The notes: generated by a model not told the origin, from the letters alone. A DNA stretch of 48,107 nucleotides from a bacterium (GCA_028713675.1 JAQTNV010000026.1:1-48107); one strand, 5' to 3'. Counted from the stretch's first letter, positions 1 through 8,137 are shown. A program made the numbers and translations.

Positions 1-347
1 CCGAGCCCAAAGCGGCCGGCCCGGCTCCCACCCCCGCGCCCGCTCCGGTCCCGCCGCCGGCCGCCAAGCCTCCGGAAGCGCCCGCCGCGACGGGTTCCCC
101 GGAAGAGGAGAAAGCCAAGCGCCTGGCCCGCATCATTGTTTCCGACATCGCCCTTTACAACGCGGACTCGATCAAGGAAGGCCTGCAAAAAGGCAATTTT
201 TACGAGCTCCTGAAACGGGATATCGAGGAAGGCTACAAGCTCTTCAAGGAGAGGGTGCCGGCCCCGGTCCGGGAAGGGCATGACTACCTCAAGGAAGCCC
301 TCGAGCAGCTGGTCGCGAACAAGAAAAAAGAACTGGGCATATCCTGA
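1..347 (+). CDS. C-terminal part of a possible zinc-ribbon family protein (5' end outside window)
   Basis: An open frame enters from the left edge (first full codon at base 3) and stops at 345-347. About the first 40 residues are a Pro/Ala-rich linker. The rest is a charged helical domain containing RLARIIVSDIALYNAD, GNFYELLKRDIEEGYKLF and a final KKKELGIS. I recall this C-terminal module from deltaproteobacterial proteins that start with an MJ0042-type zinc ribbon, but the ribbon would lie outside the window, so that name is inference. The TGA overlaps the ATG of the next gene by one base (TGATG), so the two are translationally coupled. The coding call is firm; the function is not known. Confidence 0.7.
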   Translation, partial: EPKAAGPAPTPAPAPVPPPAAKPPEAPAATGSPEEEKAKRLARIIVSDIALYNADSIKEGLQKGNFYELLKRDIEEGYKLFKERVPAPVREGHDYLKEALEQLVANKKKELGIS

Positions 348-2452
348 TGAATTCGACCATGGGTGAAAAGCCCAAATCCGCCCCGGGGTTCGCCGACCTC
401 CCGGAAGAGGATCGCCGGAAAAAGATCGAGAGCCTGACCGGAAGTTTCGAGAAACTCGACGCCTTCCGGATTCCGGAAATCCTGGCCCTCCTTTCCGAAG
501 GCATCGGAGACCCCTCCTGGCGCGTCCGCAAGGCCGCGGTTGAGGTCTTCATCAGCTTTCCGGAGCCCCGGAGCCGGGCCCAGGCCCTGGGGAATGCCCT
601 CCGCTCCGAGGACAACGCCGGCAAGCGCAACTCGGCGATCGAGATCTTCATCCGCCTGGGCCGGAAGGCCCTGCCCGAAATTGAGAAACTCTCCCGGGAC
701 CGGGATCCGGAGGTGCGGAAATTCGCCGTCGAGATTCTGGGGGAGATCGGGGGCAAGGAGGTTCTGCCCCTCCTGGTTTCCGCCCTCTCCGACCCGGATG
801 AAAATACCCGGATGGCCGCGGTCGAAGCCCTGGGCAAGGTCGGGACGGAAGCGGAGGTCGAACCCCTGATCAAAATCCTGGGTCCCTCCACCGGGCTGAA
901 TTTCCTGATTCTCCAGGCCCTGAAGGAGCTGGGCCGCCGCGGGGCCCGCCTGCCGGTCGAACCCCTGTCCCGCCGCCTGGAGGATCCCACCCTCCGCGAA
1001 GTGGCCCTGGCCGCCCTGGGCGCGAGCCGCAACCCGGAGGCCCTGCCCCCCCTGATCCAGAAAACCCGGGAAGGCGGGGCCCGACCCAAGGAAAAAGCTT
1101 TGCTCGCCCTGGCGGAACTCCTGGACTCCCAGCCCGAGCACGAACTTTCCCCCGCCGACCTGAGCGCGGGGGAGATCCTCCCGCTCCTGCAGAGCCCCAA
1201 GGACCAGACCCGCCGGGCCGCCATCCGGGTTCTCTCCCGGCTCCGCGCCCCCGAGATCCTGGAGGCGCTTTTCCCCCTGCTCGTCTCCGGCTCCGAAGAG
1301 GAGCAGAGGATGGCCCGCACCGGGATCTCCCGGCTCGGGGCGGAATCGGTGGCCGGCCTGATCCGCCGCTATCCGAAGCTGAAAGAGGAAGAACGTTCCC
1401 GGGTCATGGAGCTCCTGGGTTACTTTGACAGCGGGGGTAATTCCGCCTTCGATGCCCAGCGGGAGAAACTGATCCGGAACACCCTCACCGCCGCCGGCGA
1501 GAAAGGGAGGGATAAAATCGAAGCCGCCCTGACCGCCGGCCGTCTCGGACTCACCGGGCTGATTCCGGAGCTGACCCGTCTCCTGGATGAGATGGAAAGC
1601 GAGCTCTCGGCCTCGGCCCTTTCCGCGCTCCGCCTGCTTTCCGAGATGGACAAACCCAAAGTGGTCAAGGAAGTCATGTGCCGGCTGAAGGACGGCTCGG
1701 AATGCGTCCAGCGCAATTCGATCATCCTGATCGGGGAAATCCAGGCCCGGGAGGCCCTGGAGGATCTGATCCTGGCCCTGAAAGCCGAATCGGCCTCCGT
1801 CCGGGAAGCGGCCGCCATCACCCTGGCGGAGCTCCGGGCCACCTCCGCCTCGGAAAACCTGATTCTCTCCCTGGCCGATGAAGATTCCCGCGTCCGGGTC
1901 GCCGCGGCCAGGGCCCTGGGCCTGCTCGGCCAGCAGAAATCCCTGGAACCGCTTCTGCACGCCCTCCAGGACGAGGATCTCTGGGCGCGCACCAGCGTGG
2001 TCGAGGCCCTGGGCCGGATCGGCCGGGGCGATGCCCGGGTCATCACCGCCCTCTCCCAGGAACTGGAAAAGGGCGAAGGCCCGGTCGCGGAAGCCGCCGT
2101 CCGGGCCCTGGCCGGGATCGGCGGAAAAGACGTCCGCCCCGTGCTCCGGAAGGCCCTCCGCGCCTCCGACCCGGAGGTGGTGGTGGCGGCGGTGGAATCC
2201 CTGACCCCGTTTCAAGAAGGGGAAATCCCCCTGGAACTTCTGCTCGAGCTGCTTTCCCACCCGGCGTTCAACGTCCGGCTGCGCCTGGTCCAGGCCCTGA
2301 AAGAGCTCTCCGCCCGCAAGGATCCTTCCCTCGCCGCGGCCCTGCAGGAAAGGCTCGAAGTCGAGGAAGATCCCCTGGTGCGGGAGGCCGTCCTGGCCCT
2401 CCTCCGGGGATCCAAGGGAGAGGCCCGGTTTCCGGATCAGCTCCAGTTCTGA
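347..2452 (+). CDS. HEAT-repeat (PBS-lyase-type) scaffold protein
   Basis: The 701-aa product consists almost entirely of about 30-residue helical repeats. Examples are DPSWRVRKAAVEVFISF, DPEVRKFAVEILGEIG, DENTRMAAVEALGKVG, DSRVRVAAARALGLLG and DEDLWARTSVVEALGRIG, which match the PBS-lyase/HEAT consensus D.vR.aAa.aLg.iG. There is no signal peptide or membrane segment, so it is probably a cytoplasmic protein-binding solenoid. It is coupled by one base to the upstream gene and is followed after 123 bp by cheR and cheB, so it may serve a chemosensory or signalling assembly; that role is inferred from position only. Very high third-position GC explains the long open antisense frames over this gene. 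Confidence 0.9.
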   Translation: MNSTMGEKPKSAPGFADLPEEDRRKKIESLTGSFEKLDAFRIPEILALLSEGIGDPSWRVRKAAVEVFISFPEPRSRAQALGNALRSEDNAGKRNSAIEIFIRLGRKALPEIEKLSRDRDPEVRKFAVEILGEIGGKEVLPLLVSALSDPDENTRMAAVEALGKVGTEAEVEPLIKILGPSTGLNFLILQALKELGRRGARLPVEPLSRRLEDPTLREVALAALGASRNPEALPPLIQKTREGGARPKEKALLALAELLDSQPEHELSPADLSAGEILPLLQSPKDQTRRAAIRVLSRLRAPEILEALFPLLVSGSEEEQRMARTGISRLGAESVAGLIRRYPKLKEEERSRVMELLGYFDSGGNSAFDAQREKLIRNTLTAAGEKGRDKIEAALTAGRLGLTGLIPELTRLLDEMESELSASALSALRLLSEMDKPKVVKEVMCRLKDGSECVQRNSIILIGEIQAREALEDLILALKAESASVREAAAITLAELRATSASENLILSLADEDSRVRVAAARALGLLGQQKSLEPLLHALQDEDLWARTSVVEALGRIGRGDARVITALSQELEKGEGPVAEAAVRALAGIGGKDVRPVLRKALRASDPEVVVAAVESLTPFQEGEIPLELLLELLSHPAFNVRLRLVQALKELSARKDPSLAAALQERLEVEEDPLVREAVLALLRGSKGEARFPDQLQF

Positions 2453-2494
2453 CCAGAGAACACATGACACGGATTTCACGGATTTTCACAGATT

Positions 2495-2526
2495 CTGCTC
2501 GGATTTATCCGTAAAAATCCGGGCAG
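2495..2526. repeat. Hairpin between the HEAT gene and cheR
   Basis: CTGCTCGGATTT and AAATCCGGGCAG form a 12-bp stem with one G-T type mismatch around an 8-base loop. It follows a direct word repeat (cggatttcacggattttcac). No T-run follows it, so it looks like a dispersed stem-loop element or an mRNA processing/attenuation structure rather than a standard terminator. Confidence 0.5.
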
Positions 2527-2575
2527 AAAAAGGAATTTCTAAAAATTAGTTGTTGATTGGAATCGGTTAATCAAC

Positions 2576-3502
2576 TTGGATAAGCCGTCGGAAGAAATCA
2601 AGCCGGGCAGGGAGTCGGTCCTGGAGCCTCCGCTCCAGATGAGCGACGAGGACTTCCGCAGCCTCCGGGATTTCATCAACCACTACTGCGGGATTTATTT
2701 TGACGTGCAGGCCAAGTTCCTGCTCGAACGCCGGCTTTCCCAGCAGCTCCGGGCTCACCGGATGCGGAATTTCCGGGATTATTATTTCTACCTCAAGTAC
2801 GATCCCCACCGGGAAGAGGAACTCAACACCCTGGCCGAGATCCTGACCACCAACGAGACCTACTTCTTCCGGGAAGACTACCAGCTCCAGGCCCTGACCG
2901 AAGAGATCGTTCCGGAAATCGTCGAAGCGCGCAAAAACGAGCCGTATCCCTCCTCCGAAAAAAGCCTGCGGATCTGGAGCGCCGGCTGCAGCTCGGGGGA
3001 GGAACCCTATACCCTGGCCATGCTGACCAAAGATCACCTGGCCCTGAAAAGGTGGGCGGTGGAAATCTTCGCGAGCGACATCTCCAACCGGGTCCTGACC
3101 CTGGCCCGGAAAGGCGTCTACCGGGAATCGGCCTTCCGGGCGACCCAGGACGTCTACCGGCGCGCCTATTTCGAGACCACGGAGGAAGGCTTCCGGGTCC
3201 GGGACGAAGTCCGGCGGCTGGTGACTTTCGGGCACCTGAATCTCCTCGATGAGGAGCGGATCAAGATGGTCAAGCCGCAGGACCTGATCATGTGCCGGAA
3301 CGTGATCATCTACTTCGACCGGGAATCCCGCCGCCGGGTGATAAAAAGCTTCTTCGACCGCCTGCGTCCGGGCGGCTTCCTGCTTCTCGGGCATTCCGAA
3401 TCCCTGATGAACCTCTCCACCGACTTCATTCTCCGCCACTTCAAGCACGACATGGTCTATCAGAAACCGGGCCCGGGGGCCCCTCCGGGGGACGCCAAGT
3501 GA
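2576..3502 (+). CDS. cheR: Chemotaxis protein methyltransferase CheR
   Basis: CheR transfers methyl groups from S-adenosylmethionine to glutamates of chemoreceptors in the cytoplasm. The protein has the N-terminal helical CheR domain (DEDFRSLRDFINHYCGIYF) followed by the Rossmann methyltransferase domain. Visible motifs are ILTTNETYFFRE, the SAM-binding IWSAGCSSGEEPYTLAM, the ASDISNRVL acidic strand, IMCRNVIIYF and LLGHSES. The TTG start gives 308 aa. The codons between TTG and the in-frame ATG at 2639 look coding (G/C-ending), but family members usually begin near that ATG, so the start is uncertain. The stop overlaps the cheB GTG by 4 bases. No cheA, cheW or receptor gene is in the window. 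Confidence 0.95.
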   Translation: MDKPSEEIKPGRESVLEPPLQMSDEDFRSLRDFINHYCGIYFDVQAKFLLERRLSQQLRAHRMRNFRDYYFYLKYDPHREEELNTLAEILTTNETYFFREDYQLQALTEEIVPEIVEARKNEPYPSSEKSLRIWSAGCSSGEEPYTLAMLTKDHLALKRWAVEIFASDISNRVLTLARKGVYRESAFRATQDVYRRAYFETTEEGFRVRDEVRRLVTFGHLNLLDEERIKMVKPQDLIMCRNVIIYFDRESRRRVIKSFFDRLRPGGFLLLGHSESLMNLSTDFILRHFKHDMVYQKPGPGAPPGDAK

Positions 3503-4581
3503 ATAAAATCCGCGTCCTGGTGATCGACGACTCCGCCTTCAACCGCAAGGCCATCCGCGAGATGCTCGCCGGCGCCAATGATATCGAGGTGGTGGGGATG
3601 GCCGGGAACGGGGAAGAGGGCCTGACCCAGCTCCGGAAGCTGAAACCCAATCTGGTCACGCTCGACCTGGAGATGCCCGGGATGGACGGGTTTACCTTCC
3701 TCCGGATCGTCATGAACCAATCACCCCTCCCGATCCTGGTAGTCAGCTCCCGGGCCGGGGCGGAAAGCGTCTTCCAGGCCCTGGAACTCGGGGCGGTGGA
3801 CTTCCTGCCCAAGCCCACCCGCGCGATCGGCCCGGAGCTTTACAACCTCCGCGACGACCTGATCCGGAAGATCCGGGCCGCCAAGGAATTCCGACTCGAA
3901 AGCATCAAGGAGCGCATCCTCCCGAAACCCCGGCCCGAGATCCCCCGGGCCCCCGCCCCGGTGAAACCGATCGCGAAGTTGGAGCCGGAAGAGTTGAAGG
4001 GTTTCCGCCTGTTGGTGATCGGGGCCTCCACCGGCGGACCGGCGGCCATTTCCCAGATCCTCACCACCCTCCGTCCCGGGCTCCCGATCGCGATCGCCGT
4101 TTCCCAGCACATGCCTCCGGGCTTCACCCGGGCTTTCGCCGAACGCCTGGACCGCTTCTCCGCCTATCCGATCAAGGAAGCCGAAGACGGCGACCCGTTC
4201 CTGCCCCAGCAGGGCTATATCTCCCCGGGAGGGAAAAACCTCTACCTCGACCGCCGGGGCCAGGACCTGGTGCTGAAGCTGTCCGGCCGGGGCCGGGAAA
4301 AATATATCCCCTCGGTGAACATGCTGTTCGAGAGCGCCGCCGAGGCGGCCGGCAAAAATTGCCTGGGCGTGATCCTGACCGGGATGGGCAACGACGGCCG
4401 GGACGGGGTGATCCAGATCAAGAAAAAAGGCGGAGTGATCATTGCCCAGTCCGAGCACAGCTCGGTGGTTTTCGGGATGCCCCGGGAGGCCATCGAAACC
4501 GGGAGAGTGGACATGATCCTTCCCATCGAACAGATCCCGCATTACATCGGCAATTGGGCCAAGACGGGGGAATTAGAGTAA
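3499..4581 (+). CDS. cheB: Chemotaxis response regulator protein-glutamate methylesterase CheB
   Basis: The 360-aa protein opposes CheR by removing methyl groups from receptor glutamates (and deamidating glutamines) when phosphorylated. The N-terminal receiver has the acid pair IDDSAFNRK, the phospho-Asp in TLDLEMPGMDG and Lys in LPKPTR. A linker rich in Pro follows, then the CheB esterase domain with catalytic Ser in IGASTGGP, His in VSQHMPPGFTRAFAERLD and Asp in ILTGMGNDGRDG. The GTG at 3499 overlaps the cheR stop (ATG-less GTGA overlap) and starts directly before the receiver. The frame stays open upstream but only as a shadow of cheR. Length and domain order are normal for the family. Confidence 0.95.
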   Translation: MNKIRVLVIDDSAFNRKAIREMLAGANDIEVVGMAGNGEEGLTQLRKLKPNLVTLDLEMPGMDGFTFLRIVMNQSPLPILVVSSRAGAESVFQALELGAVDFLPKPTRAIGPELYNLRDDLIRKIRAAKEFRLESIKERILPKPRPEIPRAPAPVKPIAKLEPEELKGFRLLVIGASTGGPAAISQILTTLRPGLPIAIAVSQHMPPGFTRAFAERLDRFSAYPIKEAEDGDPFLPQQGYISPGGKNLYLDRRGQDLVLKLSGRGREKYIPSVNMLFESAAEAAGKNCLGVILTGMGNDGRDGVIQIKKKGGVIIAQSEHSSVVFGMPREAIETGRVDMILPIEQIPHYIGNWAKTGELE

Positions 4582-4726
4582 AAACAAGTTTCGGGTTTCG
4601 AGTTTTGGGTTTCGGGTTTAAATATAAAAACATAATTAACAATGGTTTTTTCCGTTTATATTGTTTTTAACTCGAAACTAGAAACCAGAAACTCGAAACT
4701 ATCGTTTTAAAGGAGGAAGAAATAAA

Positions 4727-5014
4727 ATGGGAACAATCAAAGCGGGTTTTTGGGTCCTGGTGGTTTGTTGCGCCTTTATTTTCTTCTTCCAGAACTACAA
4801 TGAGCTCCAGCATCCGCTGGTGGTAACCCTGAACGTGTATTTCAAAAGCTGGACCTCGACCCCGATCCATGTCTGGATCTTGCTCATCCTCTTTTTCCTG
4901 CTCGGCTTCCTCGTCTCCTCGATTTACAGCGCCTACGAGCGGCTCGTCCTGAAGCGCGAGCTCAAGGTCCTCCGGGCCGCCAAACCCGTGGCTCCGCAAG
5001 CCAGCAGCAAGTAG
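4727..5014 (+). CDS. LapA-domain (DUF1049) small inner-membrane protein
   Basis: The 95-aa protein has two membrane helices (about residues 5-22 and 45-70), with a short periplasmic segment between them containing the PLVVTLNVYFKSW stretch, and a basic cytoplasmic tail (ERLVLKRELKVLR). This is the layout of LapA/YciS-type proteins linked to lipopolysaccharide assembly. A strong Shine-Dalgarno sequence (AAAGGAGGAAG) sits 7 bases before the ATG. It lies 145 bp downstream of cheB, in the same direction, beyond a word-repeat spacer, so it probably has its own promoter. Third-position composition matches the host genes. Confidence 0.8.
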   Translation: MGTIKAGFWVLVVCCAFIFFFQNYNELQHPLVVTLNVYFKSWTSTPIHVWILLILFFLLGFLVSSIYSAYERLVLKRELKVLRAAKPVAPQASSK

Positions 5015-5058
5015 CCGGTAGCCTGTAGCCAGTTACAGGCTAAACGCCCGGTAGCCGC

Positions 5059-5103
5059 AGGCTTTTCGATCAGATCCCGAGGCAATGTGGTCGAGGGAAG
5101 CCT
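5059..5103 (+). repeat. 45-bp dispersed element, copy 1 (aggctt...aagcct ends)
   Basis: It begins AGGCTTTTCGATCAG and ends TCGAGGGAAGCCT. The six-base ends are inverted repeats. It is identical to the copy at 18039-18083 and differs at three positions from the copy at 5188-5232. No ORF lies inside it. Confidence 0.85.
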
Positions 5104-5120
5104 GTGTTCCAAGTAGCCAG

Positions 5121-5151
5121 CCTCCGGCCCGTAGGGCCTACGGCCCGGAGG
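5121..5151. repeat. 31-bp near-perfect palindrome (CCTCCGG...CCGGAGG family)
   Basis: The two arms, CCTCCGGCCCGTAG and CTACGGCCCGGAGG, pair around a central base with one C-C mismatch per arm. Related copies lie at 17959-17990 (32 bp), 33978-34013, 29421-29452 and, more degenerate, near 5660-5695. They always lie between genes. Confidence 0.85.
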
Positions 5152-5187
5152 GTAGCAGGTAACCAGTAGCCGAAAACAGGTAGCCGC

Positions 5188-5232
5188 AGGCTTCTCGATC
5201 AGATCCCGAGGCATTGTGGCCGAGGGAAGCCT
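5188..5232 (+). repeat. 45-bp dispersed element, copy 2
   Basis: Same length and ends as the copy at 5059-5103, with T-to-C, A-to-T and T-to-C changes inside. Both are preceded by the word gtagccgc, so the flanking word was copied with the element or is part of it. Confidence 0.85.
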
Positions 5233-5946
5233 GCGCTCACAGTAGCAAGTAGCAGAAAACAGGGAAACCAGAGAAACCAGATGAACGTTCTTAACTCTCT
5301 GCTCTACCTGTCCTCTGAAACTCCAGCATAGGAAGATTGGCGTAGGGCGCATGCAGAATCTCTTCCTAGACCCAGCTTTTTTCTTTTTTGGGGGGTTGGT
5401 TTTTTATCCTGATGAGCAGCACTGCTGCGAAGAATGGACGCTCCTCCTTCGCAGTGCTCAGGATGAAGCGCACTAATACGTGCCGTGTCGTAATCCAGGC
5501 CAGCTGACCCGCCCCTCCGGGGCAATCAGGGTCTAGCCTGTATCGATAAATACTATATCGTCGAGTTTATCAAGTCTGGTATCCCGGAAGTGCGAGTCGC
5601 GCCCCTCTGGGGTTCTCGTCCTGAGGACCCCATCGGGGTCGAAGGAAGAACCAACCCCCCCTCCGGGCTGTAGGCCCATACCCTACGGGCCGGAAGCCGG
5701 GTTTTCTGAAAAACCAGTAAAAATAATGAAATGTTTATATTTCGACACTATGGACACAATGGACGCAAAGAACTCTATGGACGCTTTTACCCTTTGCTCT
5801 CTGCTCTACCTGTCCTGAGCGTAGTCGAAGGATGCCCTACGCGCTCTGCTATTTTCGGACACAACGAACTCAATGGACGCTATGGACGTCTTACGTCTTA
5901 CGTCTTACGTCTTACGCCTCACGCCTCACGCCTTATTTATCCCGAG

Positions 5947-6699
5947 TTATTTCGAGGGACGTGTTTTTGCTTTTTTCCCCTTCGAAAGCGGGCATTTCTC
6001 TCTGCATAACCGGCAGCGGTAGAGATGGTATCCTTTTTCATTGACGATTTCAGATTGGGAACGGCAGAGATTTTGGATCACGCCGTCATCGGTTATGGCG
6101 CTTACCGGGCAAAGTGTACGGCAGATGTTACATGAGGCAGGGCATTTCGGTTCATCGCTGATGGGATCGGGATGGATTTCGGCGTTCGTCAGCACGGCGC
6201 CCAAGGTAATCCGGTTTCCATAATGAACATTGGTCAGGAGATGATTTCGCGTAATAGTTCCCGTTCCGGCCAAGGCAGCAAGATGTTTTAACGAAAGAAT
6301 TCCTTTTCCGGTCATGGTGCTCTTATCCCAGAACTCATAGGGCTCACTGGGTACCGGTACCGCCACCATCCCTATACGATCCAGTTCACGCACCAATTTT
6401 AAGGTTGATCTGAAAACTTCATTCAACACTTGAGCGGCATAAAAGGAATACGGCACAGATGCCGGTGAGGCAAAAACCGATTCAGGCAGAGAGATCGCCA
6501 AAGCGATTGCCGATCGGGTCGGTTCGTAAATATCCCGGGGATGGAATCCCGGCGGGGCTTCGGAAAAACGATCAATCGAGGCGACCCCGCATAAATCCGC
6601 CCCGCACTTTTTAGCCATTAACTTCAATTTTTTATTCGGTATCGTCACCTGCACTGCGTTCCTTCCACTCCCCTTATTTAAAAGAAGTGACTTCTTCAT
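5947..6699 (-). CDS. QueG-like 4Fe-4S protein (epoxyqueuosine reductase family relative)
   Basis: The 250-aa protein opens with KKCGADLCGVASIDRF, the typical start of epoxyqueuosine-reductase-like proteins. It also has the IYEPTRSAIALAISL and GKGILSLKHLAALAGTGTITRNHLL segments. It ends with two cysteine clusters, CPASCNICRTLCP and CRLCREKCP, which should bind one or two 4Fe-4S centres. It is shorter than true QueG (over 300 aa), so a tRNA-modifying role is not shown; a reductase or electron-carrier role is the safe reading. The ATG at 6699 lacks a clear Shine-Dalgarno sequence. An in-frame GTG at 6654 is preceded by GGAAGG at 6-base spacing and may be the real start. It stands alone between a repeat tract and a Cys-rich ORF. 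Confidence 0.85.
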   Translation of the reverse strand: MKKSLLLNKGSGRNAVQVTIPNKKLKLMAKKCGADLCGVASIDRFSEAPPGFHPRDIYEPTRSAIALAISLPESVFASPASVPYSFYAAQVLNEVFRSTLKLVRELDRIGMVAVPVPSEPYEFWDKSTMTGKGILSLKHLAALAGTGTITRNHLLTNVHYGNRITLGAVLTNAEIHPDPISDEPKCPASCNICRTLCPVSAITDDGVIQNLCRSQSEIVNEKGYHLYRCRLCREKCPLSKGKKAKTRPSK

Positions 6700-6741
6700 C
6701 TGACCACACTATTGCGCAGTTAAAAGCCGGGTGATTTTAAC

Positions 6742-7014
6742 CTATTTTTCGTAGAAGGGGCATTGGGTCCAATCCGGAGGGTTGGCCAAAGGGCAGACAT
6801 TCGAATCTATGCCGACTCTGAATCCTTGTTTCAAATGAAATGTGCAGATTTCAATTTTTCTATGCTCATATTTCAATTTCAACATACATAAATATTCCGT
6901 ATAGGGGATAGCAGGACCCTCAATTTGGACGATGCAATTATTTCTAACATCAATATGTCTGCATTTATGGGTTTCCTTTGCTTTGATTGTCATATTCATC
7001 GGTTTATTTTTCAC
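6742..7014 (-). CDS. Small Cys-rich hypothetical protein
   Basis: The 90-aa product contains six cysteines (about positions 18, 27, 43, 57, 74 and 85) and several histidines, including ETHKCRHIDVRNNCIVQ and a C-terminal CPLANPPDWTQCPFYEK. I do not recognise the family. The Cys/His spacing suggests a metal- or Fe-S-binding fold, which is inference. It lies between a QueG-like gene and a receiver gene, all on the minus strand with short gaps. A weak GGATGAAG sequence precedes the ATG. The moderately AT-rich codons resemble those of the neighbouring receiver gene. Confidence 0.65.
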   Translation of the reverse strand: MKNKPMNMTIKAKETHKCRHIDVRNNCIVQIEGPAIPYTEYLCMLKLKYEHRKIEICTFHLKQGFRVGIDSNVCPLANPPDWTQCPFYEK

Positions 7015-7064
7015 TTCATCCGACGAAGATCAGGTTTTCCAATTTCTTTTTTTCACAGGCATTA

Positions 7065-7448
7065 TTACGAATTATAAATTCTAACCGCAGAAAGAATGGA
7101 AGATTTTAATTCGCGGTCATACCAGGGCTTTATTATTATTTTACTGTCTCCGCATTCATCGATAGAATTATTAATATTATTGATATCGTTTGCACCCGCC
7201 ATAAGGATTCTGATTGTCTTGGGAGATATTTTATTTACCTCTTCCAGGAGTTCTATTCCGTCCATCACCGGCATTTTATAATCAGAGACAATAACTGAAA
7301 TTTCATTTTTCTTGAAAATATGGATGGCCTCGAATTTATACTTGGTGGTAAAAATATTTAAATCTTCTTTTCCGAGAACCCTTCTTAAGGCATTCAGGAC
7401 GAGTTCTTCATTGTCAACAATAAGAACATTTTTGTTTAGGGATTTCAT
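7065..7448 (-). CDS. Single-domain response regulator with degenerate switch residue
   Basis: The 127-aa protein is only a receiver domain. The acid patch is VDNEEL (Asp12, Glu14), the phospho-acceptor is Asp56 in IVSDYKMPVMDG, and the conserved Lys is Lys107 in IIIKPW. The usual switch Thr/Ser is Ala84 (ILMAGAND), so phosphorylation may be read out abnormally. The KPW ending and the AGAND segment resemble RpfG/HD-GYP-type receivers, but no output domain follows. A strong GGGAGGAAAAG Shine-Dalgarno sequence precedes the ATG. It is 64 bp downstream of another receiver gene and may share its transcript and a histidine kinase partner (8503-10230). Confidence 0.9.
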   Translation of the reverse strand: MKSLNKNVLIVDNEELVLNALRRVLGKEDLNIFTTKYKFEAIHIFKKNEISVIVSDYKMPVMDGIELLEEVNKISPKTIRILMAGANDINNINNSIDECGDSKIIIKPWYDRELKSSILSAVRIYNS

Positions 7449-7512
7449 ATTTCTTTTCCTCCCTTTTTTTAAAACTTCAATAAAAATTTATATGGAAAAT
7501 CAGCCTTCCCGA

Positions 7513-7905
7513 CTAAAGGGCGGACAGTTTATCGTATTCTTTAATCGCGGCGTGGATGGCTTTCCGGAGCCGGTTTTCGATATCGGGCTTGGCCACCACT
7601 GCGAACGGCTTGCAATCCTTGATCTTTTCCCAATCCAGAGTTTCCTCGGGCCACCCGGTAAATATTATTTTCTGAGTATGCGGATGGTTCGTCAGCAAAG
7701 ATTCCAAAATCGGCAAACCCTCTTCCGTAGTGAGAATTTCATCCGAAATGATCACTGCGATTGAATTCTCCCGGAGAATCTTGGCGGCTCCTTTTCCGTT
7801 AATAGCGGTCAATATCTCGAAATCTCCATCCTGAAGCAGCCGGGAAAAAGCCCGGAGAATTAGTTGATTGTCATCAATCATTAGAACGCGGTGTTTCTGA
7901 ATCAT
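7513..7905 (-). CDS. Single-domain response regulator
   Basis: This is a 130-aa receiver domain with the acid pair in MIDDNQL (Asp11, Asp12), phospho-acceptor Asp55 in VIISDEIL, switch Thr83 in IIFTGW and Lys106 in VAKPD, so it is complete. The segment after Asp55 (EILTTEEG) lacks the usual MPxMDG and the second half is short of hydrophobic residues, so the fold is somewhat divergent. The start is the ATG at 7905, preceded by GGGGAGGAAAA; the frame is open a few codons farther only through a TTG inside that sequence. It overlaps the 87-aa gene upstream by 32 bases and belongs to the same sigma54-driven operon. Confidence 0.9.
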   Translation of the reverse strand: MIQKHRVLMIDDNQLILRAFSRLLQDGDFEILTAINGKGAAKILRENSIAVIISDEILTTEEGLPILESLLTNHPHTQKIIFTGWPEETLDWEKIKDCKPFAVVAKPDIENRLRKAIHAAIKEYDKLSAL

Positions 7906-8137
7906 TTTTCCTCCCCTCAACCTTCCGACAAATAAGACTGACCGGAATCAGTTCCTGCAAGCGCCGCTCGGACTGGGATGGCGAATAACCATCCACCACA
8001 ATTCGATCCCCCGGGCTTAACTCCACCTCTGAGCTGAAAAAAGATTCCCCGTTAGCGGGCTGATGGTAATAGGTTCGGACCTCAAGCCCTGAAAGTTCAG
8101 GCCCCAGCCGGATGGTTCTGGACAATACACGTGCCAT
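7874..8137 (-). CDS. 87-aa hypothetical protein in an operon with a receiver
   Basis: I do not recognise the family. The product is rich in short predicted strands (GLEVRTYYH, FFSSEVELSPGDRIVVDGY) and ends in a charged tail. It has one Cys and no signal peptide or membrane helix. The ATG at 8137 has AAAGGGG at good spacing. A near-consensus sigma54 promoter lies 46-61 bp upstream of the ATG, and the 3' end overlaps the start region of the receiver gene by 32 bases. A small regulatory or partner protein of the receiver is likely but unproven. Confidence 0.75.
   Translation of the reverse strand: MARVLSRTIRLGPELSGLEVRTYYHQPANGESFFSSEVELSPGDRIVVDGYSPSQSERRLQELIPVSLICRKVEGRKNDSETPRSND

Larger units (their letters stand above)
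5015..5946. repeat. 932-bp gene-free tract of dispersed palindromes and word repeats
   Basis: No credible gene. The tract holds two 45-bp copies of the aggctt...aagcct element (5059-5103 and 5188-5232), a 31-bp near-palindrome centred on GTAGGGCCTAC (5121-5151) and a degenerate copy near 5660-5695. It also holds runs of the word gtagcc/gtagca, an inverted element with cgcagtgctcaggatga arms, and the word series tatggacacaatggacg and gtcttacgtcttacgcc. A stretch at 5539-5595 reads open (DKYYIVEFIKSGIPEV) without a start and may be a gene remnant. Confidence 0.8.

Noticed and set aside
284..2479. 731-codon minus-strand ORF opposite the HEAT gene
   Set aside because: Very high third-position GC of the plus-strand gene removes stops on the other strand; the translation is low-complexity Gly/Pro/Gln/Arg and matches no family, while the plus frame gives clear HEAT repeats.
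5539..5595. Short open stretch reading DKYYIVEFIKSGIPEV
   Set aside because: Looks protein-like but is too short, has no start and sits among repeats; could be a gene relic but cannot be supported.
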